A DNA stretch of 64,000 nucleotides. Source: Bog-756 sp963837805 (GTDB taxonomy: Bacteria; Actinomycetota; Acidimicrobiia; Acidimicrobiales; RAAP-2). Under the pieces are notes generated by a model that was not told where the DNA came from, ran no database searches, and worked only from the letters and a program-made list of their open reading frames with translations. The translations under genes and the position numbers were made by a program. This document shows, one piece after another, positions 15,951-24,013 of the stretch (positions are counted from its first letter, which is position 1; each line of letters starts with the position of its first letter). The stretch spans positions 248,001 to 312,000 of the forward strand of contig CAWIOU010000033.1 in NCBI GenBank assembly GCA_963837805.1, read 5' to 3'.

Positions 15951-16796
15951 GTGTCGGAGGTCCGCCACCTATGGTTGAGCGCGGAGGGCCAATTGACCGA
16001 CATCTTCCCCGATGGGATCCACATCGCCGGTCGCCTCGGGGTGACGGCCACGTATACCGACGGCGAGTTCGTGCTGACACTTCACCCGCGTCCCGAGGTG
16101 ATGCGCCACGGCGTGGCCCGGATCAGTGTCCTGTCGTTCCTCGTCGACGCCGTCGCCGGCATCGTCATCGATGACGACATGGACCACTGGGCTCTCACCT
16201 CGGACATGACGGTCCGGATGCGGCCCCGCCCGGCACCCGGGCGCATCGACGCCACCGGGATGGTCCTGCGGCGTGGCCGACGGTCGGCCACCTCGACCGT
16301 CGAGCTGACCAGTGACCGAGGCGAGCCGGTGGCGGTCGGAGCCATCGGTTTCGTCAAGGTCCCCCGGCGAGCATCGGATCCGCCCAAGCCGGACGTGTCG
16401 CCTGCGGATGCGGCCGCCCTGTTCAGCGGAGGTGCGTCACTGGCCCGGCCGTTGCGTGAGGAGGCGGGCATCGAAGTCGTCGATCCCTCGAGAGGTGAGG
16501 TCAGGATGGAGGTGACCCCGAAGGTTCGCAACCCCGCCGGAACCCTGCAGGGGGCGATGGTCGCCCTCCTGGCCGAAGCGGCGACCGAGGACTTCGTCTC
16601 CTCCCGGTCCGATGCGCCCCTCGTGGTGACCGACCTGGACCTCCGGTACCTGGCCCAGGCCCATGTCGGACCCCTCCGTACCAGGTGCCGACTGCTGGGT
16701 ACGGGACCGGAAGCACCCGTGCAGGTCGAGCTCATCGATTCATCGGTGGAGAGGGTCACCACCCTGGTCTACGCCCGCGCCTCGGTCGTCCCCTAG
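15951..16796 (+). CDS. Double hotdog acyl-CoA thioesterase-like protein (PaaI-type C-terminal half)
   Basis: A 281-residue protein from the GTG at 15951, which has AAGGAG eight bases upstream. Residues 1-145 and 185-281 each look like a hotdog domain. The second carries the PaaI-type helix motif NPAGTLQGAMVALLAEAA, where the Asn-Gly pair normally polarises the thioester, and the strand DLDLRYLAQAHVGPL. The first half is less conserved (RISVLSFLVDAVAGIVIDDD). It probably hydrolyses an acyl-CoA. It is divergent from the CoA transferase gene and convergent with a TetR-like gene. Acyl preference cannot be inferred. Confidence 0.85.
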   Translation: MSEVRHLWLSAEGQLTDIFPDGIHIAGRLGVTATYTDGEFVLTLHPRPEVMRHGVARISVLSFLVDAVAGIVIDDDMDHWALTSDMTVRMRPRPAPGRIDATGMVLRRGRRSATSTVELTSDRGEPVAVGAIGFVKVPRRASDPPKPDVSPADAAALFSGGASLARPLREEAGIEVVDPSRGEVRMEVTPKVRNPAGTLQGAMVALLAEAATEDFVSSRSDAPLVVTDLDLRYLAQAHVGPLRTRCRLLGTGPEAPVQVELIDSSVERVTTLVYARASVVP

Positions 16797-16816
16797 GGGC
16801 ACGGCGAGAAGATCGG

Positions 16817-17632
16817 TCAGGGTTCGGGAGTGTCCTGCTTCACCGGGGGCATGGTGGCGGAGGGCTCCCAGGCAGGATCAGGCTCGAAGAACTTCTCGAC
16901 GAGGGCCTCGAGCGCAATGCCGAACAAGGTCCACGTCTGCTGTTCTCCCCCCGGACCCGTCGGGCGCATGATGCCGTTCATCTGCTCGGTGTCGACACGG
17001 TTGCGGAGCACGCATCCCTCGGTCAGTGCGGCAACGGCGATCGTGAACTGGCGAATGGTGAGGTCGGAGCGCACCCGGAACCCGACGATGCTCAAGGTGG
17101 CCTGATAGATCTTTTCCATCCGCTCGGTCACCACCAGATAGGACTGCTCGAGGGCCGCCTCGATCCGACGACGGCGGAGGGGCGCCGATCCGACCGAGAT
17201 CACCGCCCACACCCCGATCCACAACGACCAATCCGTCGATCGGCTGAGCGCCTCCATGTTGGTGGCCGCTCCGGCCCGACACACCTCGCGAACGGTGGAC
17301 CAGCGGGACTCCAGCGACGATGGCGTCGCGCCCAGAAGGACGGGAACCAGTCCATCGAGGGTCTGTTCGATCTCCGCGGTGCTGTCGTCAGCGGCAATGG
17401 TGGCCATCACAGCTGTCTGGTAGTCGAACAGGCTCTCCCACACCCGTCCGATGATCGATCCGTTGCCGATGAGTATCCCGGTGTCCGCTTCGACACGTTC
17501 ACGTACCCGTTTGAAGGTGAGTGCCTCGGCTCCGCAACTCAGTCCCTCCTCCCGGAGGATCTGCCGACCGGCGTCGACGAACAGACCGTGGAGCTCCTCT
17601 TGGGTCAGTTGGGGCCGGCGCGGCGCCGTCAC
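16817..17632 (-). CDS. TetR-like regulator, paralog 1 of a three-member local family
   Basis: A 271-residue putative repressor. The GTG at 17632 is preferred because GAGG lies eight bases upstream; an in-frame GTG at 17638 is too close to it. The N-terminal 90 residues form a helix-turn-helix region: LREEGLSCGAEALTFKRV, then RVEADTG, and IGRVWESLFDYQ in the place of the usual TetR recognition helix. The all-helical C-terminal ligand domain ends with an IRQFTIAVAALTEGCVLR helix and an MRPTGPGGEQQTWTLFG segment. Paralogs at 27.2 and 46.5 kb share both halves. Target unknown; the neighbouring thioesterase is a candidate. Confidence 0.85.
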   Translation of the reverse strand: MTAPRRPQLTQEELHGLFVDAGRQILREEGLSCGAEALTFKRVRERVEADTGILIGNGSIIGRVWESLFDYQTAVMATIAADDSTAEIEQTLDGLVPVLLGATPSSLESRWSTVREVCRAGAATNMEALSRSTDWSLWIGVWAVISVGSAPLRRRRIEAALEQSYLVVTERMEKIYQATLSIVGFRVRSDLTIRQFTIAVAALTEGCVLRNRVDTEQMNGIMRPTGPGGEQQTWTLFGIALEALVEKFFEPDPAWEPSATMPPVKQDTPEP

Positions 17633-17866
17633 GGCCACATCCTCGGGTTGGGGGCACCGGGGCCACGAGCAGCCCGCTCCGACGGCACAGGGTTCATCGC
17701 CGCGCTCAGACCGGTCGTGGTGTCGGGGCCGGGCCACGGCTGTCGAGTCCGCCAGCTACGTCCACTCTGCTGAGGGAGGTCCGGGGTCCTCTCCGGCCGT
17801 CGTCTGGTTCGCGTCGAGGTGCCCAATCGGGGAGGGAGTCCTGGCCGAACCGGGCATCGAGGTCGA
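17633..17866. other. Intergenic gap without a supported gene
   Basis: Gap of 234 bases between the TetR-like gene start and the stop of the cyclic-nucleotide-domain gene. It should include the TetR promoter. No palindrome stands out, and the frames open here have no ribosome binding site. Confidence 0.4.
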
Positions 17867-18373
17867 TCATCGGGCCGACACCTGTGCTTCGGGGGGCAAC
17901 GCCTCGTCGGCGAACTCGGTCGACCACGGCGCAGAGTATGGCTCAGAATCCAGTCGGTCATAGGTCAGGCGGAATCGCTTTCCCATGGCGGTCAGCATCC
18001 TGAGAGCGACCACCGGGGCGACCTCCTCGAGCGATCGGAATTCGGCCGGTGAGAAGACAAAGAGGGACAGGTCGGTATCGGCGACCACGGTCGCCGTTCG
18101 GCACCCGCCGTCGAGCAGCGCCATCTCGCCGAAGAACGATCCGGCCTCGAGGACGGCCAGCCGCACCCCGCTCCTGGAGACGGTGGCCGTTCCGTCAGCG
18201 ATGATGAAGAACTCGCGTCCGGGCTTGCCCTCTTCGGCCAGGACGCTGCCCTGGCGGACGTCCACCAGGACGGTAAGGGACGAGATGTGGTTGAGCTCGG
18301 ACGTGGTGCAGGCGGAGAAGAGCTTCATACTCCGAAGCGGCGTGAACGGCTCTTGCTTGTCACGGAACATCAT
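17867..18373 (-). CDS. Stand-alone cyclic nucleotide-binding domain protein (no DNA-binding domain)
   Basis: A 168-residue protein containing one cNMP-binding beta-roll and a short C-terminal tail, with no winged helix. The binding cassette reads FFGEMALLDGGCRTATV, keeping the Glu that contacts the ribose and the R-T-A-T stretch expected for cAMP or cGMP. I chose the ATG at 18373, placed seven bases after GGAGG; a GTG three bases upstream and an ATG three bases downstream are alternatives. It probably reads the product of a local class III cyclase and acts through a partner protein. Such solitary domains are known in mycobacteria, but the partner here is not evident. Confidence 0.88.
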   Translation of the reverse strand: MMFRDKQEPFTPLRSMKLFSACTTSELNHISSLTVLVDVRQGSVLAEEGKPGREFFIIADGTATVSRSGVRLAVLEAGSFFGEMALLDGGCRTATVVADTDLSLFVFSPAEFRSLEEVAPVVALRMLTAMGKRFRLTYDRLDSEPYSAPWSTEFADEALPPEAQVSAR

Positions 18374-18667
18374 CACGGTTCCTCCGATTTCGACGGCGTA
18401 GGGAGCGAACTCGACCCCTGCGGGCCTGCTCTTGGTGACTTTCTCCAGTGTGGACCGGCTGCCCCGCCGCCGGCTGTCACAAGTGAGACAAACCGTCTGA
18501 TCAGTCCCGACACGCCTTCGAGGTGGCCGGTGACAAGACCAGCGGCGCCATCCGGGTGGTGATCGAGCCCTCCTGACCGGAGCCCGGTCCGGGTCCGGCC
18601 GGGTTGCGCCGCAGCACCCGTGACCCTAATGTCATACTACGACATGAAAGTTCCGGGAGGGTGAGGC
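18374..18667. promoter_or_regulatory. Divergent promoter region before the P450 gene, with a short inverted repeat
   Basis: The 294 bases hold no gene. Just ahead of the P450 ribosome binding site, at 18629-18645, the 5-base arms ATGTC and GACAT face each other across 7 bases, in the AT-richest part of the gap. This would suit a repressor operator, perhaps for the TetR gene downstream of the P450. The remaining part should contain the promoter of the cyclic-nucleotide-domain gene. Confidence 0.4.
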
Positions 18668-19861
18668 ATGACGGTGCAGACGAGTGACGTGTACTACGAC
18701 CCCTACGACGTGAGCATCGAGGCCGACCCGTACCCGGTCTATCGCCGCCTGCGGGAGGAGGCCCCCCTCTACTACAACGAGACCCACGACTTCTACGCGG
18801 TGAGCCGCTACGCCGACGTCGAACGAGGCCTGCTCGACCCGAAGACCTTCATCTCGGGCCGGGGCGGCATCATCGAGTTGATACGGGCCGGAATCGAGAT
18901 GCCATCGGGAGTATTGATCTTCGAAGATCCGCCGGTGCACACCATGCACCGCAGAATGCTGTCACGGGTGTTCTCACCCCGGCGGGTGGCCGAGCTCGAG
19001 CCGAAGATCCGTGAATTCTGCGCCCGCAGTCTCGATCCCCTGATCGGTGCCGGCGGGTTCGACTTCATCGCCGACCTCGGGGCCCAGATGCCGATGCGGG
19101 TGATCGGCATGTTGCTCGGCGTGCCCGAGCAGGACCAGGAGGCGGTGCGCGACAGCGTCGACCGGAGCCTTCGTACGGAGGCCGGCAAACCGATGAAGGT
19201 GTCGGCTGACTTCGTCGAAGGCGAGATGTTCGCCGAATACATCGACTGGCGCGCCGAACACCCGTCGGACGACATCATGACCGAGCTCCTGCATGCCGAG
19301 TTCGAGGATGAGACCGGGACGGTCCGGCGACTGACCAGGGAGGAGCTCCAGACCTACCTGACCGTCATCGCCGGTGCGGGAAATGAGACCACGACGCGCC
19401 TGATCGGCTGGACCGGGAAGGTCCTTGCCGATCACCCCGATCAGAGAAAGGAGCTGGTCGACGACCGGTCGCTCATCCCCAATGCCATCGAGGAGCTCCT
19501 CCGGTTCGAGCCGCCGGCGCATCACATGGCCAGATACGTCGCCCAGGATGTCGACGTGCACGGTCGGACGGTGCCCGAGGGAAGCATCATGTTGCTGCTT
19601 CCGGGGTCTGCCAATCGCGATGACCGTCGGTTTGGCGACGGTGACCGTTTCGACATCCACCGGGAGATGGGGCAGCCCCTGACCTTCGGATACGGCATCC
19701 ACTTCTGTCTCGGCGCCGCGCTGGCCCGTCTCGAGGGCCGACTGGCCCTCGACGAGGTCCTCGATCGGTTCCCGTCGTGGGAGGTCGATTGGGATCGGGC
19801 CCGAATCGCCCCCACCTCGACGGTCCGCGGCTGGGAGACCCTCCCGGTGGTCACGGCATGA
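18668..19861 (+). CDS. Cytochrome P450
   Basis: Soluble bacterial P450 monooxygenase of 397 residues. It has the I-helix oxygen-activation motif AGAGNETTTR, the K-helix ExxR in EELLRFEPP, and the haem-binding loop FGYGIHFCLGAALARLE with the proximal Cys. The N-terminus (DPYDVSIEADPYPVYRRLR) is typical of CYP families acting on lipids and steroids in actinobacteria, but the subfamily cannot be set by eye. Electron donors are not encoded in the window. A TetR gene follows 94 bases downstream, and a CoA-transferase, a GcvT-family and a DapB-like gene lie nearby, suggesting a lipid or sterol catabolic neighbourhood. Confidence 0.96.
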   Translation: MTVQTSDVYYDPYDVSIEADPYPVYRRLREEAPLYYNETHDFYAVSRYADVERGLLDPKTFISGRGGIIELIRAGIEMPSGVLIFEDPPVHTMHRRMLSRVFSPRRVAELEPKIREFCARSLDPLIGAGGFDFIADLGAQMPMRVIGMLLGVPEQDQEAVRDSVDRSLRTEAGKPMKVSADFVEGEMFAEYIDWRAEHPSDDIMTELLHAEFEDETGTVRRLTREELQTYLTVIAGAGNETTTRLIGWTGKVLADHPDQRKELVDDRSLIPNAIEELLRFEPPAHHMARYVAQDVDVHGRTVPEGSIMLLLPGSANRDDRRFGDGDRFDIHREMGQPLTFGYGIHFCLGAALARLEGRLALDEVLDRFPSWEVDWDRARIAPTSTVRGWETLPVVTA

Positions 19862-19955
19862 CCGGTGGCGTTCGCCGTGATCGCACCGACCGGGCCTTCG
19901 GCCGTGCGGTCGACGGAGCATGAGCAGCAAGATCGGCATAGCACAATGGGGGGCC

Positions 19956-20582
19956 ATGAGCCCCTCCACGGAGTCCGGGTCCGAGAAGCCCGAGGGGCGC
20001 CGGGCCTACGACCGGACCCTGCGCCGCGAGCAGGCTGCCGGGACGCGGGAGCGGATCCTCGTCTCGGGTTCGGAGCTCCTGCACGGCGCCTCGGTGCGGG
20101 ACTGGAAACGGCTGACGGTCCGGGCCGTGGCCGAGCGGGCCGGTGTCAACGAGCGGACGGTGTATCGGCATTTCGGGAACGAACGGGGGCTGCGCGATGC
20201 GGTGATGCACCGCCTGGAGGAGGAAGCCGGCATCGATCTCGAAGGTATGCAGCTCGGTGACGTCGCCAAGGTCGCGTCGCAGATCTTCCAACACGTCTCG
20301 TCGTTTCCCATCGACCCCCGTCCCCCGCTCGACCCGACACTCCTCGACGCCAATCAGCGTCAGAAGGAGGCGCTGCTCAGCGCAGTGACGGCTCGGACGG
20401 CGACCTGGCCGGCACGCCACCAGGTGGTGGCGGCGGCCATCTTCGACGTGCTTTGGAGCGTGAATACCTATGAGCGCCTGGTGGTGGACTGGCGGATCGA
20501 CCTCGAGCAGGCCATCGAGGGAGTCGCCTGGGTCATGGGATTGATCGAGCAGGATGTTCGGGCCGGTCGGGGGCCGTCCTGA
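19956..20582 (+). CDS. TetR family transcription regulator
   Basis: About 208 residues. The N-terminal helix-turn-helix spans roughly residues 25-75: ERILVSGSELL, LTVRAVAERAGVNERTVYRHFGNERGLRDAV, a standard TetR DNA-binding domain. The C-terminal part is a helical effector domain, with no recognisable ligand type. I placed the start at the ATG at 19956, which has a G-run just upstream; an in-frame ATG at 19920 would add 12 residues. It lies directly downstream of the P450 gene in the same direction, so it probably controls the P450 and possibly itself. Confidence 0.92.
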   Translation: MSPSTESGSEKPEGRRAYDRTLRREQAAGTRERILVSGSELLHGASVRDWKRLTVRAVAERAGVNERTVYRHFGNERGLRDAVMHRLEEEAGIDLEGMQLGDVAKVASQIFQHVSSFPIDPRPPLDPTLLDANQRQKEALLSAVTARTATWPARHQVVAAAIFDVLWSVNTYERLVVDWRIDLEQAIEGVAWVMGLIEQDVRAGRGPS

Positions 20583-20607
20583 ACGGGGGGCGGAGCCTCC
20601 CCGACCG

Positions 20608-21168
20608 TCAGTTGCGGGCCAGAGCGACCCGAGCCAGAGCCTCGACGGGGGGGAGAGCACCCGGTGCCTGGGCGGCGACGAGGGTCCGGCTGGCATCGGA
20701 GTAGGCGTTGACGATGGAGCGGCCGGCCGTCGTCGAGCCGAAGGCCCCGTCACCGACGCCGGGGATGGCCGGCATGGCCGGCGCCCCCGGAGCATGGGCC
20801 ACCTGGCCGGCAAAGACCGCAGCGGACTGGTGGGCAAAGATCGTCACTCCGGCATTCCCTCCCGGACCGCCGGTGTACTCACAGACGATCCCGCCACCCG
20901 GAGTCGAGTTCTGCACCGGACCGCTCCATTGACCGCCGAGCGCAGTCTCGGCCTGGGCCAGCGTCGGACAGGTGGCAGTTCCAGTGGTCACCACCGGGGC
21001 GGTCGTTGAGCTCCCGGCTCCGGAGGTCGTCGTCGATGCGGTCGTGGTCGGTGACGAACCGAGCGTGGTGGTCGAGCCGGTGGATCCCGAGCTGCATCCG
21101 GCCAGGACCAGTCCGACCACCAGTGCACCCGCGGCCACGCCAGCCCGTCTGCTCACCGCCATCACCAT
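20608..21168 (-). CDS. Secreted lipoprotein with Ser/Thr-rich linker, DUF3558-like
   Basis: A 186-residue exported lipoprotein from the ATG at 21168 (a second ATG two codons later is possible). The signal has RR, a hydrophobic core and lipobox LVLAGC. After a 40-residue Ser/Thr linker, the globular part begins CPTLAQAETALGG, contains VCEYTGG, and ends with a helix rich in Ala. One Cys pair (C at CPT and in VCEY) could form a disulphide. The pattern resembles actinobacterial DUF3558 lipoproteins, though the match is by eye only. It lies 47 bases downstream of the class III CoA transferase gene on the same strand, and may share its transcript. Confidence 0.75.
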   Translation of the reverse strand: MVMAVSRRAGVAAGALVVGLVLAGCSSGSTGSTTTLGSSPTTTASTTTSGAGSSTTAPVVTTGTATCPTLAQAETALGGQWSGPVQNSTPGGGIVCEYTGGPGGNAGVTIFAHQSAAVFAGQVAHAPGAPAMPAIPGVGDGAFGSTTAGRSIVNAYSDASRTLVAAQAPGALPPVEALARVALARN

Positions 21169-21215
21169 ACGACCACGGTATCCATCGGACCAGATCGGAT
21201 GGCCGGGTCCGGATC

Positions 21216-22403
21216 TCACGCCACCGCCCCCGCCGAACGCAGGTCCGGGATGGTGTCGGCCAGTCCGAGCCAGGTGAGGATCTCGTCGGTGTGCTCACCG
21301 AGGGTCGGGGAGCCGCCGGACAGGGATGCAGGTGTGGTTCCGAACCGGGCGGGATGGCGGGGCAAACGGACACGGCCGACCACGTGGTGGTCCTGATACT
21401 CGAAGAGCCCGACGGCGAGCGCGTGCGGGTCCCGCGTCAGTTCCTCCGGTGACAGGATCATGGCATAGGGAATGTGGTGGGCCTCGAAACGCTCGGTGGC
21501 CTCGGCGCTGGTCAGCATCAACGCCTTGGCATAGCACTCCTCCATCAGTTCAGCCATCAGCTCTTTGTGTTGGAAGCGCCCGACGCTGGTGGCGACCCGG
21601 GGGTCGTCGTAGCCCTCGACACCGAGCGCCCGACACATTCCGACGAAGTCGTGGTCGGACGTGGGTGTGACGATGCCCCACGCGTCGACAAACCGGAACG
21701 GCTGGGACGCGGCCACGAAGCTCGACGGCTGCGAGTTGTCCGACTCCAGCAGCACCTCGTTGGCGGCCGCATCGGCCCACAGGAACGACACCACCGCGTC
21801 CATCATCGAAACCTGCACGTGTTGGCCCCCGTTGCCCTGAGCCCGTGCGAACAGAGCGGCGGTGATCGCTTGCGATGCAAACAGGGCCGTCACCTTGTCG
21901 GCGGCGGCCTGGCGAAGGAAGACAGGGACACCGTCAGCCGGGTCGGCCTGCAACCCGGCGAACCCGCCGTAGGCCTGAATCACCGTGTCGTAGGCGCCGC
22001 GATCGCGGTTTGGGCCCTCGGCCCCGAAGCCGGAGAGCGACGCATAGACGATGTCCGGATTGACGGCTTTCACGTTGTCGTAGCCGAGGCCCAATCTGTC
22101 CATGACGCCGGGCCGGAAGTTCTGGACCACCACGTCGCTGCGAGCGGCGAGCGCCTTGACGATCCCGACGCCTTCGGGGTGCTGGAGGTCGACAGCGATG
22201 TTCCGCTTGCCACGGTTGCACACCAGGTAGAGCGAGCTCATGCCGTTGACCGCCACCCCGATCCAGCGGGCGATGTCGCCGATACCGGGCCGCTCCACCT
22301 TGATGACGTCGGCGCCCTGGTCGGCGAACAAAGCGGTGGCATAGGGCCCCGTGAGGGCGATTGAAAGGTCCAGGACGCGAACGCCCTTCATCGGTCCGTC
22401 CAT
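21216..22403 (-). CDS. Class III CoA transferase (CaiB/BaiF family)
   Basis: A 395-residue formyl-CoA-transferase-type enzyme that transfers CoA between acids, through an aspartyl-CoA intermediate. Family features are the start GVRVLDLSIALTGPYATALFADQGADVIKVE, given here only as GVRVLDLS and GADVIKVE, and then NRGKRNIAVDLQHPEG. VVQNFRPGVMDRLGLG is followed by YASLSGFGAEGPN, and AAADKVTALFASQAITAAL carries the catalytic-loop Asp. It lies near P450 and GcvT-family genes; in actinobacteria such enzymes activate steroid, carnitine or aromatic acids, but the substrate here is unknown. Confidence 0.95.
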   Translation of the reverse strand: MDGPMKGVRVLDLSIALTGPYATALFADQGADVIKVERPGIGDIARWIGVAVNGMSSLYLVCNRGKRNIAVDLQHPEGVGIVKALAARSDVVVQNFRPGVMDRLGLGYDNVKAVNPDIVYASLSGFGAEGPNRDRGAYDTVIQAYGGFAGLQADPADGVPVFLRQAAADKVTALFASQAITAALFARAQGNGGQHVQVSMMDAVVSFLWADAAANEVLLESDNSQPSSFVAASQPFRFVDAWGIVTPTSDHDFVGMCRALGVEGYDDPRVATSVGRFQHKELMAELMEECYAKALMLTSAEATERFEAHHIPYAMILSPEELTRDPHALAVGLFEYQDHHVVGRVRLPRHPARFGTTPASLSGGSPTLGEHTDEILTWLGLADTIPDLRSAGAVA

Positions 22404-22527
22404 GGTTCGGCCTCCTTGCGCCCAGGCCCGAGGCTAACCGGCATTCATCACCGGCGGCCGGCCGGCAACGCGGCAACGACCGCCCGGGATCGTCGAGGTT
22501 GCTCAGAGGCGAATGAGGCCGCGTTCG

Positions 22528-22872
22528 CTAGACGACCGTTGACTGGTCGCGGCGCTTCCGGTGAAGGTGGAAGTAGCGATCGTGCTCGGCGCGCTCAGTC
22601 GTGCCCGGGCATCCGAACCATTCGAACGTGTGCGAGTCGAGCGCCCGCGGCATGGAGGCCCACTCGTCGGCGAGGAACGGAAGCCCGCACGCAGTGCAGC
22701 GGTAGAGCACTCCACTCTCGTCGTAGGCCCACGGAAAGTCCTCCAAGTCGGAGAGATCGACCGTCAGGCGCTGGTATTCGGTGATCGCCTCGCTGTCGCT
22801 CATCCGCAGAGCCGCAGGCTGGCGACCTCCCGGGAAACGAACGGGCGTCGTGACGCTGTTGTCGGTGTTCAC
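22528..22872 (-). CDS. Small hypothetical protein with CxxC zinc-ribbon-like centre
   Basis: A 114-residue protein without a recognised family. The centre has YRCTACGLPF and, further on, FEWFGCPG, giving three cysteines plus nearby histidines (SHTFEW, DRYFHLH) that could bind zinc. An acidic N-terminal helix (SEAITEYQRLTVDLSDLEDF) precedes it. The start is ambiguous between 22872 and an in-frame ATG at 22803. It is placed between the CoA transferase and the ketopantoate-reductase-family gene, on the same strand. Codon usage and a well-formed amino acid composition make a real gene likely. Confidence 0.55.
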   Translation of the reverse strand: MNTDNSVTTPVRFPGGRQPAALRMSDSEAITEYQRLTVDLSDLEDFPWAYDESGVLYRCTACGLPFLADEWASMPRALDSHTFEWFGCPGTTERAEHDRYFHLHRKRRDQSTVV

Positions 22873-22976
22873 ATCCCCGGTATCGGCCCATTGAGCGGTG
22901 GCCTTGAGCCGTGGTTCCCCGTGCCCGCCGGGGACGGCACCGGCGGGAACCCGGAAATCCCGATTTCACCTCGTCG

Positions 22977-23909
22977 TCAGAACTGAGACTCCCGCTGACG
23001 CACAATCGCGCACAGGGCTTCGTTGTACGGCGCCGGCAGCCCCAATTGGCGGCTCAGCTCGACGACCTGGCCGTTGATGATGTCGATCTCCGAGCGGCGA
23101 CGGGCGAGATGGTCGAGGCGCATTGAGGGGCTGGTCGTGGGGATCGTCGCCGCGAACTCGGTGACATAGGCCAGTGGATCGGCGAAGGAGAACCGGATGC
23201 CCATGGCCGCTCCCACCCGGTAGGCCTCCATCGTGCAGCCGAGGGCCACCGCCCACGCCTCGGGGTTGGCCATGAGATCGCCCACGGTCGCGTCGAAGGC
23301 CGCGCACGGGGCGCTCAGCGTGACATTGCAGAGGAACTTCTCCCAGACCATCAGGTTCACATCGGCGAAGGCCTTCACATTGAAGCCGGCCTCCCGCCAC
23401 AGGTGTTCGATGCGGAGGGCCCGCTCGGTCAGACCGCCTTCCATCTCACCGATCCGGATTAGGCGCATGCCTTCGTGGTGCACGTACCCCGGTTGGGGGA
23501 TCGCTGATCCGAAGCCCTCGGCGATCCCGATCATGACGTGCTGTTGGGGCACGTGACGAGCTACCCGTTCGCCCGACCCCAGTCCATTCTGGATGGCGAT
23601 CACGACGTCGTCGGGTCGCAGCAGTGGGGCGATGGCCACCGCCGCCTCTTCGACATTCTGCGCCTTGGTCGAAATCACCCATACGTCGCAGGGGCCGGCG
23701 TCCCCGGGAGTACGGCCGGTGTGCAGACTATCGACGACGAAGCTGCCGCTGGCCCCGGAGATGGTGAGGCCCGACCTGGCGATCACGGCGATGTGTTCCT
23801 GCCAGATGTCGATCGCCCACAGCTCATGCCCGGCTTTGCCGAGCAGTCCGGCATAGACGGAACCCATGGCCCCGGTTCCGACGATCGCGATTTTCACAGC
23901 CTTCTCCAA
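22977..23909 (-). CDS. Ketopantoate reductase family dehydrogenase (PanE/ApbA-like)
   Basis: A 310-residue NADPH-dependent reductase. The N-terminal Rossmann motif is IAIVGTGAMGSVYAGLL; the middle contains the ISTKAQNVEEA and AIQNGLGSGE signatures. The catalytic Lys falls in the helix VWEKFLCNV, followed by the Ser/Asn-containing helical domain. True PanE makes pantoate for CoA synthesis, but many actinobacterial members act on other 2-keto or 3-hydroxy acids. The flanking CoA-transferase and GcvT-family genes hint at a catabolic role instead. The start MEKAVKIAIVG is well placed; 104 bases separate it from the GcvT-family stop. Confidence 0.9.
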   Translation of the reverse strand: MEKAVKIAIVGTGAMGSVYAGLLGKAGHELWAIDIWQEHIAVIARSGLTISGASGSFVVDSLHTGRTPGDAGPCDVWVISTKAQNVEEAAVAIAPLLRPDDVVIAIQNGLGSGERVARHVPQQHVMIGIAEGFGSAIPQPGYVHHEGMRLIRIGEMEGGLTERALRIEHLWREAGFNVKAFADVNLMVWEKFLCNVTLSAPCAAFDATVGDLMANPEAWAVALGCTMEAYRVGAAMGIRFSFADPLAYVTEFAATIPTTSPSMRLDHLARRRSEIDIINGQVVELSRQLGLPAPYNEALCAIVRQRESQF

Positions 23910-24013
23910 CAGAGAGTCGTCACTGGGCCGTTCCGGCCGGCATCAATCCTGCTTGCCCCGGTGTGCGGCGTGCAAACCGGGGTGGCCGATCGGCCCGGCC
24001 CGGAGGAGGTGGT

